Source: Oscillospiraceae bacterium (GTDB lineage: Bacteria > Bacillota > Clostridia > Christensenellales > QALW01). From it: DNA of 64,000 nucleotides. The stretch is from positions 1,310,001 through 1,374,000 of the forward strand of contig CP091722.1 in the NCBI GenBank assembly GCA_022009755.1. The letters are read 5' to 3'. Shown one piece after another: positions 16,974-27,188 of this stretch. Within the stretch, counting starts at the first letter, position 1. Each line of letters begins with the position of its first letter. The notes beneath the pieces were generated by a model, which was not told where the DNA came from, ran no database searches, and saw nothing but the letters and a program-made list of their open reading frames with translations. A program made the position numbers and the translations under genes.

Positions 16974-17309
16974 TTACAGCAGCTCTATCCTGTACGGCGT
17001 CCCGGTATCGCGGCAGCGCTGTATCACATTGCGCGACCCCGGGCTTGTCCCGTCCCAAAAGATCAGCACATAATCGGCCAGCTCCACAATCTCGGAATTG
17101 CGCCGTATAGGCGCCGAATGTCCGTATCGGGGATAATCCGGCAGTATCTCTATAAGCCGCACCCCCCTTGTATGCGCATATAACGCAGCGCACCTGTCAA
17201 TTCCCCGCGCGCCGCCCGATACAATGCAGTCCGTATTGTCCGGCAGATAGTTCGCCAATTCCATCGGCGATATTGTCCTGTTTCTTGACCCCACCACCGC
17301 TACCTTCAT
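16974..17309 (-). CDS. SLOG-fold nucleotide-binding protein (DprA/DUF2493-like)
   Basis: The 111-residue protein has the Rossmann-like SLOG pattern: VAVVGSRN at the N-terminus, DCIVSGGARGIDRCAALYA near residues 28-46, then an EILPDYPRYGHSAPIRRNSEI region and ADYVLIFWDGTSPG. These are the nucleotide-ligand motifs of the SLOG superfamily. Stand-alone members occur in nucleotide metabolism, stress and defence contexts. No effector domain is fused and no defence gene is adjacent. The start at 17309 follows GGGGTGAG. A perfect dyad sits at its promoter. Confidence 0.8.
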   Translation of the reverse strand: MKVAVVGSRNRTISPMELANYLPDNTDCIVSGGARGIDRCAALYAHTRGVRLIEILPDYPRYGHSAPIRRNSEIVELADYVLIFWDGTSPGSRNVIQRCRDTGTPYRIELL

Positions 17310-17318
17310 ACAACTCAC

Positions 17319-17687
17319 CCCATCGCTTCCGATATTCCGTATTCCGATACCGTATTTTTACGCCCTGTCCGCAGATCACGGCAGCGTTCCGTTCATCACC
17401 CGCGATTATACCATAAAATGGTATTTTATGCCATGACTGTTTTTGTCCTTTATTAAAATATTGCATCGATTTTCCCTCATGCCGTCCCGCACGGGAGCAT
17501 TTCAGGCTCTTGTCATATATATACAGCCTACCAGGGTTAATATAGTGAACAAAAAAGTTCTTATATCCCGAAAAACAGTTAGTTTTGTGTATTCCCGTTC
17601 CCCGCCCGCAGTGATAAAATGCCCGCAGAGCCGTTAAGCTCTTATACTCCGCCGCTCTTTTGCGCCCGGATAACACGGAGAAGGAAC
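17319..17687. promoter_or_regulatory. Intergenic region with promoter and dyad for the SLOG gene
   Basis: On the minus strand TATAAT lies at 17410-17405. Immediately upstream, at 17412-17430, CATAAAAT and ATTTTATG form a perfect 8+8 dyad with a 3-base spacer, in the position of a repressor or activator site. A second short inverted repeat (GAAC..GTTC) is near 17545. A GGAGAAGGAA site (17677-17686) serves the SGNH gene. No further gene is seen. Confidence 0.5.
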
Positions 17688-18759
17688 ATGAGAATAGATC
17701 AGATAGATAAAAACCTTGCAAACAAAGGCCTGCGCCATGACGATTATACCTGGCACACGATGCAGGAGCTTACCCTTTGCGGCTGTCTTGACCCCGAGCG
17801 CCCAATGCACCGCTTCGACCGCAATCTTGCCGCCTCACTGGGAGAGCGATGCGCTTGGCTCAGCGGCTGCACCGCCGGAGTGCGGGTGCGCTTTTATACC
17901 GATTCCCCCTATATTGCAATAAGCGCGCGCCTTACGCAAAGCGCAGGCGAAGCGCTGCTTGCGGATATGACCCCCGTCAACGCAAGCGGCTTTGACCTGT
18001 ATCAGCAGGAAACGGCGCCCTTGCCCTTGTCGGCGTTTTCCGTCCCGACGGCATAAGCGACACCGTTTGCTGCGATCTTGAATGCTACTCCGACCGCTAT
18101 CGCCTTATCGAAGTAAATTTTCCTCTCTTTAACGGCGTGGATGTGTTTGCCCTGGGCCTTAAAGCAGGCAGCAGGCTGGATAAGGACACGGCTCGGCGCC
18201 GCCGCTTTCTGCTTTACGGCTCCTCCATCACGCAGGGCGGCTGCTCCAGCCGTCCGGGAAACAGCTACGGTGCGATGCTTTCACGGCTTACGGACACGGA
18301 CTATATAAATGTGGGCCTAAGCGGCAACTGCCTCGGCCAGCCCGAAATGGCGCGCTACCTTGCCTCGGTGGATACCGACCTCTTCATTCTGGATTTGATC
18401 ATAACTCCCCCGGCGCCGATTATCTTGAATCGGTCTATCCCGCCTTTTTCCGCAAATACCGCGAAAAACGCCCGGACACCCCGATTATAATGCTTTCCAT
18501 GCCGCTTTTCAACAGCGATTGGCTGCGCGCATCGGGGCTTTGGGAAGAAAGACGCACCGATATAATCCGCAATACCTACCTTGAAGCGCTGGCGCACGGG
18601 GATGAAAATGTATATTTTATAGACGGTGCCTCTCTGATTCCGCACGAGCTTGCCGATCTCTGCACGCACGATCAGTTGCATTGCAACGATATGGGCTTTT
18701 ATTACTTTGCCGCCGCCCTTAAGCCCGTAATGGAGGCAGCCCTTAACAAAAAGAAATAA
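17688..18759 (+). CDS. SGNH/GDSL hydrolase with N-terminal beta domain (two frame breaks)
   Basis: The start at 17688 follows GGAGAAGG. Joined, the product has 357 residues. The frame breaks at AAA 18010-18012 and TTT 18394-18396; one base added at each restores it and the total length then fits. The N-terminal half is a beta-rich domain like those of SGNH esterases of the CE2/CE3 kind. The catalytic half has nucleophile block YGSSITQGG, the GLSGNCLGQ block, FILDFDHNSPG and the terminal DQLHCNDMGF with catalytic His. There is no signal peptide, so it is probably cytoplasmic. Likely an esterase or deacetylase of a sugar or acyl ester; the substrate is unknown. Confidence 0.85.
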
Positions 18760-18790
18760 GCCCCATACCCCCCGCCTTTGTTAATCGTCA

Positions 18791-18837
18791 AACCGATGAA
18801 TGGGTACGGCATATGCTGCCCGTCCGTCGGTTTTTTG
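18791..18837 (+). terminator. Terminator after the SGNH hydrolase gene
   Basis: An imperfect hairpin beginning AACCGA and ending TCGGTT is followed by six T and lies 30 bp beyond the stop codon. Confidence 0.65.
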
Positions 18838-18967
18838 TTATAATCCGGCCGCATTCGGGAAAACAATTTTTCCGTTCTTTGGTTTTTTATACTGCCTGTC
18901 AGGCATATGAACAAAACTTTTTCTTCTTAAAATTCATAAAACGGCAAATTCCCCTTCCGAAAATCCG

Positions 18968-19017
18968 TTGACAACCGCCGCCCGCCTCGTTATAATAATA
19001 GATGTTCTAATATTAGA
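18968..19017 (+). promoter_or_regulatory. Promoter and palindromic operator of the marR-ABC operon
   Basis: A consensus promoter TTGACA (18968-18973), 17 bp, TATAAT (18991-18996) is followed by a perfect 12-bp palindrome TCTAATATTAGA (19006-19017), which covers the expected transcription start. This is the usual position for a MarR-type self-repressor site. Confidence 0.8.
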
Positions 19018-19040
19018 GTTTCTATCATTGGAGGGTGCAT

Positions 19041-19502
19041 ATGGATAACTTCACGGCGTCCAAGATGTTCAACAGCGCAAACCGGTTTATTGAAGCGTAT
19101 CATGCCGTGCTGCAGCCGCTCTGCAAGGATACGGGGCTGCCGCCTATGGCGGTTGATATTCTTATGTTTTTTGCAAACAATCCACACAGCAATACAGCGG
19201 GAGATATCTGCCGTTGCAGAGGTCTTAAAACCGGCATCGTGTCCGTTCATGTTGAACGGCTTGTAAATGAAGGGCTGCTCCTGCGGCAGGCTGTTCCAGG
19301 CGATCGGCGAAAAACGCGGCTTGTCTGCACGGAGGCGGCGGGCGGCATCATTGAAAAAGGACGCAAGCTGCAAAAGAGCTTTGCGCAGCAGCTGCTTGCC
19401 GGGATGTCAAATGAGGAAATTGGAATATTTCATCACTGCCTGACGGTTTTGGGCAGCAATATTGATGAGATTCGCAAAAACGGACTTTCAACAAAAGAAT
19501 AG
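19041..19502 (+). CDS. MarR-family transcriptional regulator
   Basis: The 153-residue winged-helix regulator starts at ATG 19041 with GGAGGG just upstream (a GTG two codons earlier is possible). The fold is readable: helix AVDILMFFANNP, recognition helix GLKTGIVSVHVERLVNEGLL, and wing VPGDRRKTRLVCTE. MarR proteins usually repress an adjacent efflux operon and release on ligand binding. Here it precedes a two-gene ABC exporter by 9 bp, with a palindrome over the start of transcription, so drug or metabolite-induced export is the likely job. Confidence 0.93.
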   Translation: MDNFTASKMFNSANRFIEAYHAVLQPLCKDTGLPPMAVDILMFFANNPHSNTAGDICRCRGLKTGIVSVHVERLVNEGLLLRQAVPGDRRKTRLVCTEAAGGIIEKGRKLQKSFAQQLLAGMSNEEIGIFHHCLTVLGSNIDEIRKNGLSTKE

Positions 19503-19511
19503 GAGATAACC

Positions 19512-21265
19512 ATGTTTAAGCTGCTTAAAAATATGCGATTAAAAGAAAAGCTGATGGCGCTTATCTGTTTGGTGTTCGTTGTGATACAGGTTTATTTTGA
19601 CCTTCGCCTGCCGGATTACATGACCGAGCTTACAACGCTCATCAAAACCTCCGGCACAACAGCGGATATTGTAAATGTAGGGCTTAAAATGCTCGGCTGC
19701 ACGATGGTAAGCGCAGTGCTTGCCATTGCCTGCGGTTTTCTTGCCGCAAAAACAGCTTCCGGCTTCAGCTTTACCGTGCGGGCTAAGCTGTTTGGCCATG
19801 TAATGGATATCGGCAGTGCGGAAATGCAGGATTTTTCCGTTCCCAGTCTTATCACCCGTACTACCAATGACATTACACAGATTCAAATGATTGTTGCAAT
19901 GGGTCTGCAAATGATGATTAAGGCCCCGATTATGGCGGTTTGGGCTGTCATTAAAATTCTCGGCAAAAGCTGGGAGCTCTCCGCCGTAACCGCCGTCTTT
20001 GTTGTGGTGCTCCTTGTTACGGTATTGCTTATCATGAGCTCCTGCATTCCGCGCTTCCGCCTTGTGCAGAAAATGACGGATAAAATAAACCGCGTTGCCC
20101 GCGAAACCTGACCGGCATCAATGTGGTACACGCCTTCAACGCCGAGGATTTTCAAAATAAAAAGTTCGACGGTCCGAGCCGCGGCATGATGGAGCTGCAA
20201 ATGAAGAACCAAAAGCTGTTCGCGCTTATGCAGCCGGCACTGACCCTCGGCATGAACGGTCTTGCCTTGGCTATCTATTGGGTCGGCGCGGCTCTTGTAA
20301 GCAATATTGCGCTCACCGATATGAGCGCGCGGCTTACAATGTTCAGCGAAGTGCTGGTATTCAGCACCTATGCCACCTATGTTGTTATGTCGTTTATGAT
20401 GCTGGCGATGATCTTTATGCTGCTGCCGCAGGCGCAGGTATCTGCCGAGCGTATAAACGAGGTGCTGGATCGGGATGTGTCCATTCGGGAAGGCAGCGTT
20501 CAAAACGGCAAGGAAACCGGCACGGTGGAATTCCGGAAAGTTTCCTTCCGTTATCCTCACGCCTCGGAGGATGAGCTGACAAATATTGATTTCAAGGTAA
20601 ACAAAGGCGAAACCCTGGCTGTCATCGGCGCGACCGGCAGCGGCAAGACAACGCTTGTCAGCCTTATCCCGCGATTTTATGACGCAACAAGCGGCGAAGT
20701 GCTGGTGGACGGCGTAAATGTAAAGAACTATACCTTTGACGCACTGTATGATAAGCTGGGCTATGTCACACAAAAAGCGGTTCTGTTCTCCGGCACCATA
20801 CGGGATAATGTGCTTTTCGGTGAAAGCGCCGATGATGCGGACGCAGCAAGGCTGAACAGCTCAATCGAGCTTTCGCAGGCAAAGGAATTTGTCGACAAAC
20901 TGCCGGAGGGCACGGAATACGAGATCGCGCAGCTGGGCCGCAATGTCTCCGGCGGGCAGAAGCAGCGCCTTTCCATCGCCCGTGCGCTGGCACGAAAGCC
21001 GGAGATCCTGATTTTTGACGATTCGTTCTCGGCGCTTGACTATCGAACCGATGCAAGGCTGCGCGATGGCCTGAACGAACAGCTTAACGGCACTACAAAG
21101 ATAATCGTCGCCCAGCGTATCAGCACCATCCGCCACGCGGACAAAATTATCGTTCTTGACCGCGGCGAAATAGCGGGAATGGGAACGCATGAGGAACTGA
21201 TGCACAGCTGTGAGGTTTATCGCGAAATTGCCGCATCGCAGCTGAGCGCCTCAGAGCTTGCATAA
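19512..21265 (+). CDS. ABC exporter half-transporter with degenerate ATP site (one frame break)
   Basis: Membrane plus ATPase half of a heterodimeric exporter, about 584 residues joined. The frame breaks at AAA 20104-20106; one added A restores RENLTGINVV. Six transmembrane helices occupy about 15-310. The ATPase domain has Walker A GATGSGKT, signature NVSGGQKQR, and Walker B ILIFDDSFSALD. The residue after the Walker B Asp is Asp rather than Glu, which marks the non-hydrolysing site in heterodimers like TM287/288. The partner with the canonical Glu is the next gene, 13 bp downstream. Confidence 0.93.
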
Positions 21266-21278
21266 GGAGGGATGAAAA

Positions 21279-23049
21279 ATGAAGAAAAAAGGCAATAAAA
21301 AGGGCATCCGTTCCGCTGTTCAGAGATTATCCGGCTATTTGCGCTCCGGCATGGGAATTATTATTCTTGCCCTCGTCCTTGCCGCCCTCAGCGCCGTTAT
21401 GACTATTATCGGCCCCGATAAGATCGGCAGGATTGCCACGCTGATGTCGGATGGGCTTACCGGCAGCATTGACCTTGCGGCCATAGCCAAAATCGGCATT
21501 TCTCTTGTCGTCATCTATATACTAAGCGCGCTTTTCAGCTTTATTCAGCACTACACCATGTCTGTCATCACCCTGAAAATGTCCTACCGTATGCGCGGGG
21601 AGCTGTCCGAAAAAATAAATAAGGTGCCGCAGAAATACTTCAACACCGCCTCTCAGGGTGATATTCTGAGCCGCATCACAAACGATGTGTCCACCCTGCA
21701 GCAGGGGCTCACCAACAGTATGCCCACAATCATCAGCGCCGCAACGCAGTTTGTCGGCTGTCTTATCATGATGTTCGTCACCCAGTGGTGTCTTGCCCTA
21801 ATTTCCGTCGGTGTAACTGTTATCGGTATGTTTCTGACAGTGCTTATCATGTCCAAATCGCAGCGCTTTTTCTCCGCACGGCAAAAGAGCCTCGGCGAGC
21901 TGAACGGCTATGTGGAAGAAATGTATTCCGGTCACGATGTCGTGCGGATAAGCCGCGCTGAGCGCAAGGTCAGCACAAAGTTTGACGCACTCAACGCCGC
22001 AGTCTACGATGCAAACTGGAAGTCGCAGTTTCTCTCCGGCATCATGCAGCCGCTTATGAACATTATCGGCAACATCGCCTATGTCGCCGTCTGCGTTTTC
22101 GGTTCCATCCTTGCCATGAGCGGTACCATTGAGTTCGGCGTGATAGTATCCTTCATCCTCTATGTCCGTCTGTTTACCTCACCGCTGACGCAGATAGCCC
22201 AAGGCATGACCAATATGCAAACCGCATCCGCCTCCGCGCACCGCATTTGACTTTCTTGAAAGTGAAGAAATGCCCGATGAAGCGAAAACGACCGCCCTTA
22301 CCGATGTTCGCGGCACGGTCTGCTTTGAGCATGTCCGCTTCAGCTACCCGGATACTCCGGATAAGATTATCATTAAGGATTTCTCCGCCGAGGTGCATCC
22401 CGGTCAAAAGGTTGCTGTCGTCGGCCCGACCGGCGCCGGAAAAACAACGATGGTCAACCTGCTGATGCGCTTCTTTGAAATAAACAGCGGCGTCATTAAG
22501 ATTGACGGCGTTCCGATCTCCGAAATGAGTCGGGAAAATGTGCATAAGCTGTTCGGCATGGTTTTGCAGGATACCTGGCTCTTTGAGGGAACCGTTCGGG
22601 AAAACCTCGTCTACAACATGGAGGGCATTACCGATAGGCAGCTGGAAGAAGTCTGCCGCGCCTGCGGTCTTGATAAATTTGTTCACACGCTGCCGCAGGG
22701 CTTTGACACCGTTCTTTCCGAAAGCGCCGGCATTTCCGCCGGGCAGAAGCAGCTTCTCACCATTGCCCGCGCCATGCTGCAAAACGCCCCCATGCTCATC
22801 CTTGACGAGGCGACTTCCTCTGTCGATACCCGCACCGAGCTTTTGATCCAGCAGGCAATGGATACGCTCACCAAGGGGCGCACCAGCTTTGTAATCGCGC
22901 ACCGCCTTTCCACCATTAAAAACGCCGACCTTATTCTTGTTATGCGCGACGGCGATGTGATAGAGAGCGGAACGCATGAGGAACTGATGCGGCGCGGCGG
23001 CTTCTACGCCGACCTCTACAACAGCCAGTTTGAGGATAAAACCGCTTAA
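21279..23049 (+). CDS. ABC exporter half-transporter, catalytic partner (one frame break)
   Basis: About 590 residues joined. The frame breaks at TTT 22246-22248, where two added T give HRIFDFLE. It has the transmembrane domain, Walker A GPTGAGKTT, Walker B LILDEATSSVD with catalytic Glu, H-loop AHRLS, and a signature that reads GISAGQKQ instead of LSGGQ. With the previous gene this makes one consensus and one degenerate ATP site. It ends in a good terminator and is the last gene of the marR operon. The exported compound is unknown. Confidence 0.93.
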
Positions 23050-23072
23050 TAAAAAGTAGGTATAAACACGCC

Positions 23073-23100
23073 AAAAGGACGGATTTTTCCGTCCTTTTTT
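23073..23100 (+). terminator. Terminator of the marR-ABC operon
   Basis: AAAAGGACGGA pairs with TCCGTCCTTTT around a TTTT loop and is followed by T residues, 23 bp after the stop codon. Confidence 0.9.
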
Positions 23101-23248
23101 GTAATATAAGCATTTTTCAAAGGAGCATTTCAGGCTTTAACTCCTGCACTCGGCAGCATAACCGCCGGCGAAAATGCAAATCAAGCCGCAAATAATACCG
23201 TTTTCGGGGTTTTCATCCCTTTTTCATCCGTATGCAGCGCAGTTTTGT

Positions 23249-23277
23249 TTGTTAATAATTCCGATAGGTGATATAAT
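23249..23277 (+). promoter_or_regulatory. Promoter of the HAD-IIA gene
   Basis: TTGTTA (23249-23254) and TATAAT (23272-23277) are 17 bp apart, 38 bp before the ATG. Confidence 0.6.
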
Positions 23278-23314
23278 CCCTTCTGAAATGCAAAACGGAT
23301 ACCGGAGGAAAACC

Positions 23315-24105
23315 ATGAGCCTGCTCAGGGAAAAAAAGCTGTTTATTTTTGATCTTGACGGCACTCTCTACCTTGGAAATCAGGTGCTTCCCGGAGCAAG
23401 AGAGCTTATAAAGGGTCTGAGAGCCATCGGAAAAAGTGTTGTTTTTTATACCAACAATTCTGCAAAAAGCGTGCAAGCCTATCTTGAAAGCCTTGGGCGT
23501 TTGGGCTTTGAGCCCTCTGCTAAGGAGATAATTTCCTCCGCCGATGTCACTGCGGATTTCGTTCTTAAGAACCGCGCCGGCAAAAAGGTCTTTTTGGTGG
23601 GCACACCCTCTCTTGCAGAGGATTTGAAAAGCGGGGCATCCTCCTTTCCGACGATGCCGATATAGTAATAAGCTCCTTTGACACAAGCCTCACCTATAAA
23701 AAGGCGGAAAAGGCCTGCCTGCTTATTCGCCGGGGCGCGGAATATTTCTGTACCCACAAGGATACCTGTTGCCCCACCGACAGGGGCTTTGTGCCGGACA
23801 GCGGAGCCATTGCCGCCATGCTTACGGCGGCCACCGGCGTTGAGCCGCGCTTTTTCGGCAAGCCCGATCCCGCCGGAATGTCCTTAATATCGGCACGCAC
23901 CGGCATCCCGGCCGAGGATGCCTGCATGTTCGGAGACAGGCTGTATACAGACATAGCCTTCGGCAATAATTCGGGTGCGTTAAGCATACTGGTGCTCACC
24001 GGAGAAACTTCACGCGAGAGCGCGGAAAAATGCGCCCCGGCATACCGCCCTGCGCTTATTTATCCCGATCTCCTGCCGGTATTAAAGGATTTGGGGCTTG
24101 CCTGA
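23315..24105 (+). CDS. HAD-IIA family sugar-phosphatase-like protein (one frame break)
   Basis: NagD/AraL-type haloacid dehalogenase, 263 residues joined. The frame breaks at AAAA 23627-23630; one added A gives LKKRGILLSDDADIV. The motifs are present: FIFDLDGTLYLG (nucleophile Asp), YTNNSA (motif II), the C2A cap with VISSFDTSLTYKKAEKA, KPDPAGMSL (Lys), and GDRLYTDI (metal-binding Asp). GGAGGAAAA precedes the start. It is cytoplasmic and probably removes phosphate from a sugar phosphate or nucleotide. A second member of the family is at 31.4 kb. Confidence 0.9.
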
Positions 24106-24184
24106 CGCGCAAACACGCCCTTTTCCCCGTATGTTTGCGGCGGCCGCAGGCCGGCTTCGCCGAAGGCAAACGCAAAAAAAATGC

Positions 24185-24248
24185 AAAAAAACACGATAAA
24201 TTTCGCATAAAAACAGTGAAAAATATGCGATTTTTACCGTGTTTTTTT
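24185..24248. terminator. Bidirectional terminator between HAD-IIA and ybeY
   Basis: A 25-bp imperfect stem with AAAAAAACACG on the left and CGTGTTTTTTT on the right and a 14-base loop ends both converging transcripts. Confidence 0.8.
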
Positions 24249-24293
24249 ATCGTTTTTTTAATTCGGAATTACATTTACCCCGTGCATCTTTCT

Positions 24294-24785
24294 TCAGCGC
24301 GCAAGCCCCAAGCCCGCCATCAGCTTTTCCTCCTGCTGCCGCATCGCCTTTTTGTCCTCCGGCTCCATATGGTCCCAGCCCAGCAGGTGCAGCACGGAAT
24401 GTACGCACAGATAGCAGCCCTCCCTCTCCGGGCTGTGCCCGTACTCCTCCGCCTGGCTGAAAACGCGCTCCATATTTATAACGATATCGCCAAGCATTAT
24501 AAGCCCGGTATCGGGATCCACCGCATCCTCATCCTCAGGATCCACTCTTCCTTCCGCGCCCTTTTCAAATTCCATAAGGGGAAAGGACAGCACATCGGTC
24601 ACCGCGTCCACACCGCGGTATTCCCTGTTAAGCTCCCTTATGCTGTCGGGATCGGTAAGGGTAAGACCCACCTCCAAACCGTCCGTTCCGGTCACGGTCT
24701 GCGCGGCGTATTCCGCCGCCCTTATCATTTGGGCTATAAGCTCTTTATTTTCAAAGCCGGTTTCATTTATAAGCTCGGTTTTCAT
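24294..24785 (-). CDS. ybeY: Endoribonuclease YbeY (rRNA maturation)
   Basis: The 163-residue metalloprotein is involved in 16S rRNA maturation and ribosome quality control. The zinc motif H-x3-H-x5-H is intact (HSVLHLLGWDH, about residues 126-136), with the upstream family motif RGVDAVTDVLSFP. The ATG overlaps the pgpH stop by four bases, so the genes are coupled. This is the third gene of the phoH-pgpH-ybeY operon, the standard Firmicutes order. Confidence 0.96.
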   Translation of the reverse strand: MKTELINETGFENKELIAQMIRAAEYAAQTVTGTDGLEVGLTLTDPDSIRELNREYRGVDAVTDVLSFPLMEFEKGAEGRVDPEDEDAVDPDTGLIMLGDIVINMERVFSQAEEYGHSPEREGCYLCVHSVLHLLGWDHMEPEDKKAMRQQEEKLMAGLGLAR

Positions 24786-27116
24786 TCTTTTCCTTCGTTC
24801 CCTTCCCGCAGCCGCACGGGTTCGGCGGCGTCCGCATTATCCGGAAAAGCCTGCTCCGCGCCGTCCTGCGTTTCCTGTCCGGCGCTTTGTGCCTCGGCAT
24901 GTTCCTTTTCCTTAAGCTCGCGGTTATCCTCCAGCGCCTTTTTCAGATCGGGATATTCAATTCTGCTGTGATGCACGCCGCTGAGCGCCTGAGTGAATTC
25001 CGCAGCCAGCTTGCGAAGCTCCAGCATGGAAATATCACATTCGTCAAACTGTCCGTCGCTGATGCGGTCGTTGAGTATCTGGTTTATCTTTTCCCGCACG
25101 CATTCCGGCGATTTATCCGGCAGTGAACGCACTGCCGCCTCCGCGCTGTCGGCAAGCATTATGACAGCCGCCTCCTTGCTGCGGGGCTTGGGGCCGGGAT
25201 ACATAAAGTCCGCACGGTTTACATCGTCAAACATCTCCAGCGCCTTGGCGTAGAAATACCCCACAAGCGTGGTGCCGTGATGCTCAAGTATTATATTGCA
25301 TATTTCCTTGGGCAGCTTGTACTTCTGTGCAAGCTCGTACCCCTCCGTGGGATGCATTCTTATAATTGCGGCGCTTTCCGCCGGCAGCAGCATGGAATGA
25401 AAGCTTTTAAGCTTTTCATCCTGATTTTCCGTGTACGCCTCCGGCGCCGCCAGCTTGCCCACATCGTGATAATACGCTCCCGCACGCGTAAGCATTATAT
25501 CCGCACCGATAGCCTGCGCGCCGCTTTCGGCAAGGTTTGCCACCACGATGCTGTGATGGTGCGTGCCGGGGGCTTCAATTGCCAGCCTGCGTAAAAGAGG
25601 CTGGTTGGGGTTTGTTATCTCCAGCAGCTTGGTGGGGGTAAGCACATCAAACACCGCCTCCCATACAGGAAGCGTGCCCACGCACAGCACCGCGCTTATA
25701 ACCCCCGCTAAGGCCGGCCAAAGCGCGCTTAAAAGCACGGTTTTTATCTCGCTTGAGAACACCAGACCTATAAACACGCTGGTAAGCCCGCCCGTTACCC
25801 CTATAACAAGCCCGGAGAGCATTATGCGCATGCGGTGCATTGGCTTTTTGCAAAGATAAACCGCCGCCGTGCCCGCTATTAAGGAAACAATAAGCGTGCT
25901 TACACCCTGGCTCTGCGCCGCCTCGCCTGAGGTCGCCATTACCCCCAGCAGCACGGAGAGCGCCATATTGCTTACAAGCGCCACCCGCGGCTTAAGCAGC
26001 ACCGCCACAAGCACGGTGCATATTGCAATTTGCGCAAGCCCCGGCTGATACGGGTATATAAGCGCGGAATAAAGCACGGAAAGCACTGTGAGTATAGCCA
26101 GCATCAGCACCTTTTTGGGCGTCTGTATCATTTTAGGCTCGTATACGGCAATATAAAAGCCCAGTATCAGCAGCACGGTAAGGGTAAGCAGCGCAACTCC
26201 GAGATACAGCTTTATATCCACATTGTCATTTTCCAGCATGCCCAGCTCTTCCAGCATTGCAATATGAGCCTGAGTTACAATGTCTCCGCTGCGCACTATT
26301 GTCTGCCCTTGTTTATAAAGATAACTGCCTTGGCTCACCTCCGCTGCCGCCGCCAGCTTGGCTTCGTCGGTAGCGGTTTCATCCAGAGAATAATTCGCCA
26401 CAAGTTCTTTCCAGTATGCGCTCTGCCACTGTTTTTATTTTCGCGCTTACCGTGGAATACTCATTATTAAGCGCCGCAGTTATGGCGTTTCTCTCGCCTA
26501 TCAGCTCTTCCTCGCTTAATCCCGATGCCATTATGCTGTTTATCCTTGTTTTGATAAAGGCCGCTACGCTTTCAATATCCTGCTGGTTTGTATTTATTAT
26601 CACCAGCATTTCCTCCGCGCTGCAGGATATATTCAGGTTGCCTATCAGCATATTTATAAACGCGCTGGAAAACTGATGCTGCTCCGCCGTGCTGCCCGGA
26701 TTTTCCTTAAGCCAGTCGTTGCGCTGCGCAATGGCCTGAGCGCGCGCATCCTCCACCTTGGCAAAATCGTCCGTAACGGCGTTTATTACGCTTACGCGTT
26801 TTTCATCGTCAATACGGTATATTGCGCTGACCGAGTCCCGCGCCGCCTTGCACGCCGCCTCGTAGCTGACCTGATCCATAACATCCTTGGTGGCCGTTAT
26901 TGTGCTTCTGGACACTTCACCCGGCTTCACACGGTATTTCTGAGGCGCAACGGCGTCCAGCATTATCATAAGCACCGCCGCATAGCACAGCACTCCGCTT
27001 ATAATGCACAGCAGACGGTTGTTGCGTTCCCTTCTTGCGCGCTGTCCCGGAGTCTGCGCCTCCTGCATGCGCTGCGCGCGTCTTTTTATGCGTTCGTTTG
27101 CCGCTTCCTTTTTCAT
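24782..27116 (-). CDS. pgpH: c-di-AMP phosphodiesterase PgpH (7TM-HD family; one frame break)
   Basis: About 778 residues joined. The frame breaks at TTT 26408-26410 (coding AAA); two added A give ILEKELVANY. In order: basic N-terminus, one transmembrane helix (about 35-55), a large extracytosolic 7TMR-HDED domain, seven helices (about 310-500), and a cytoplasmic HD domain with THHHSIVVANLAE, YYHDVGK, HPTEGYELA and ILEHHGTT. A Glu-rich disordered tail follows. PgpH cleaves c-di-AMP to pApA. GGAGGCGG precedes the ATG. It pairs functionally with DarA in this window. Confidence 0.95.
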
Positions 27117-27188
27117 AGCACCGCCTCCGCTCTGCCCGTGTTTTTGTTCCTTTTCCGTCTGCCGCGCCGCCGATGCGGCCGCCCGAAT

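Noticed and set aside
18137..18490. A separate small esterase gene
   Set aside because: It is the middle part of the SGNH hydrolase. Adding one base on each side restores one continuous protein with all catalytic blocks in order.
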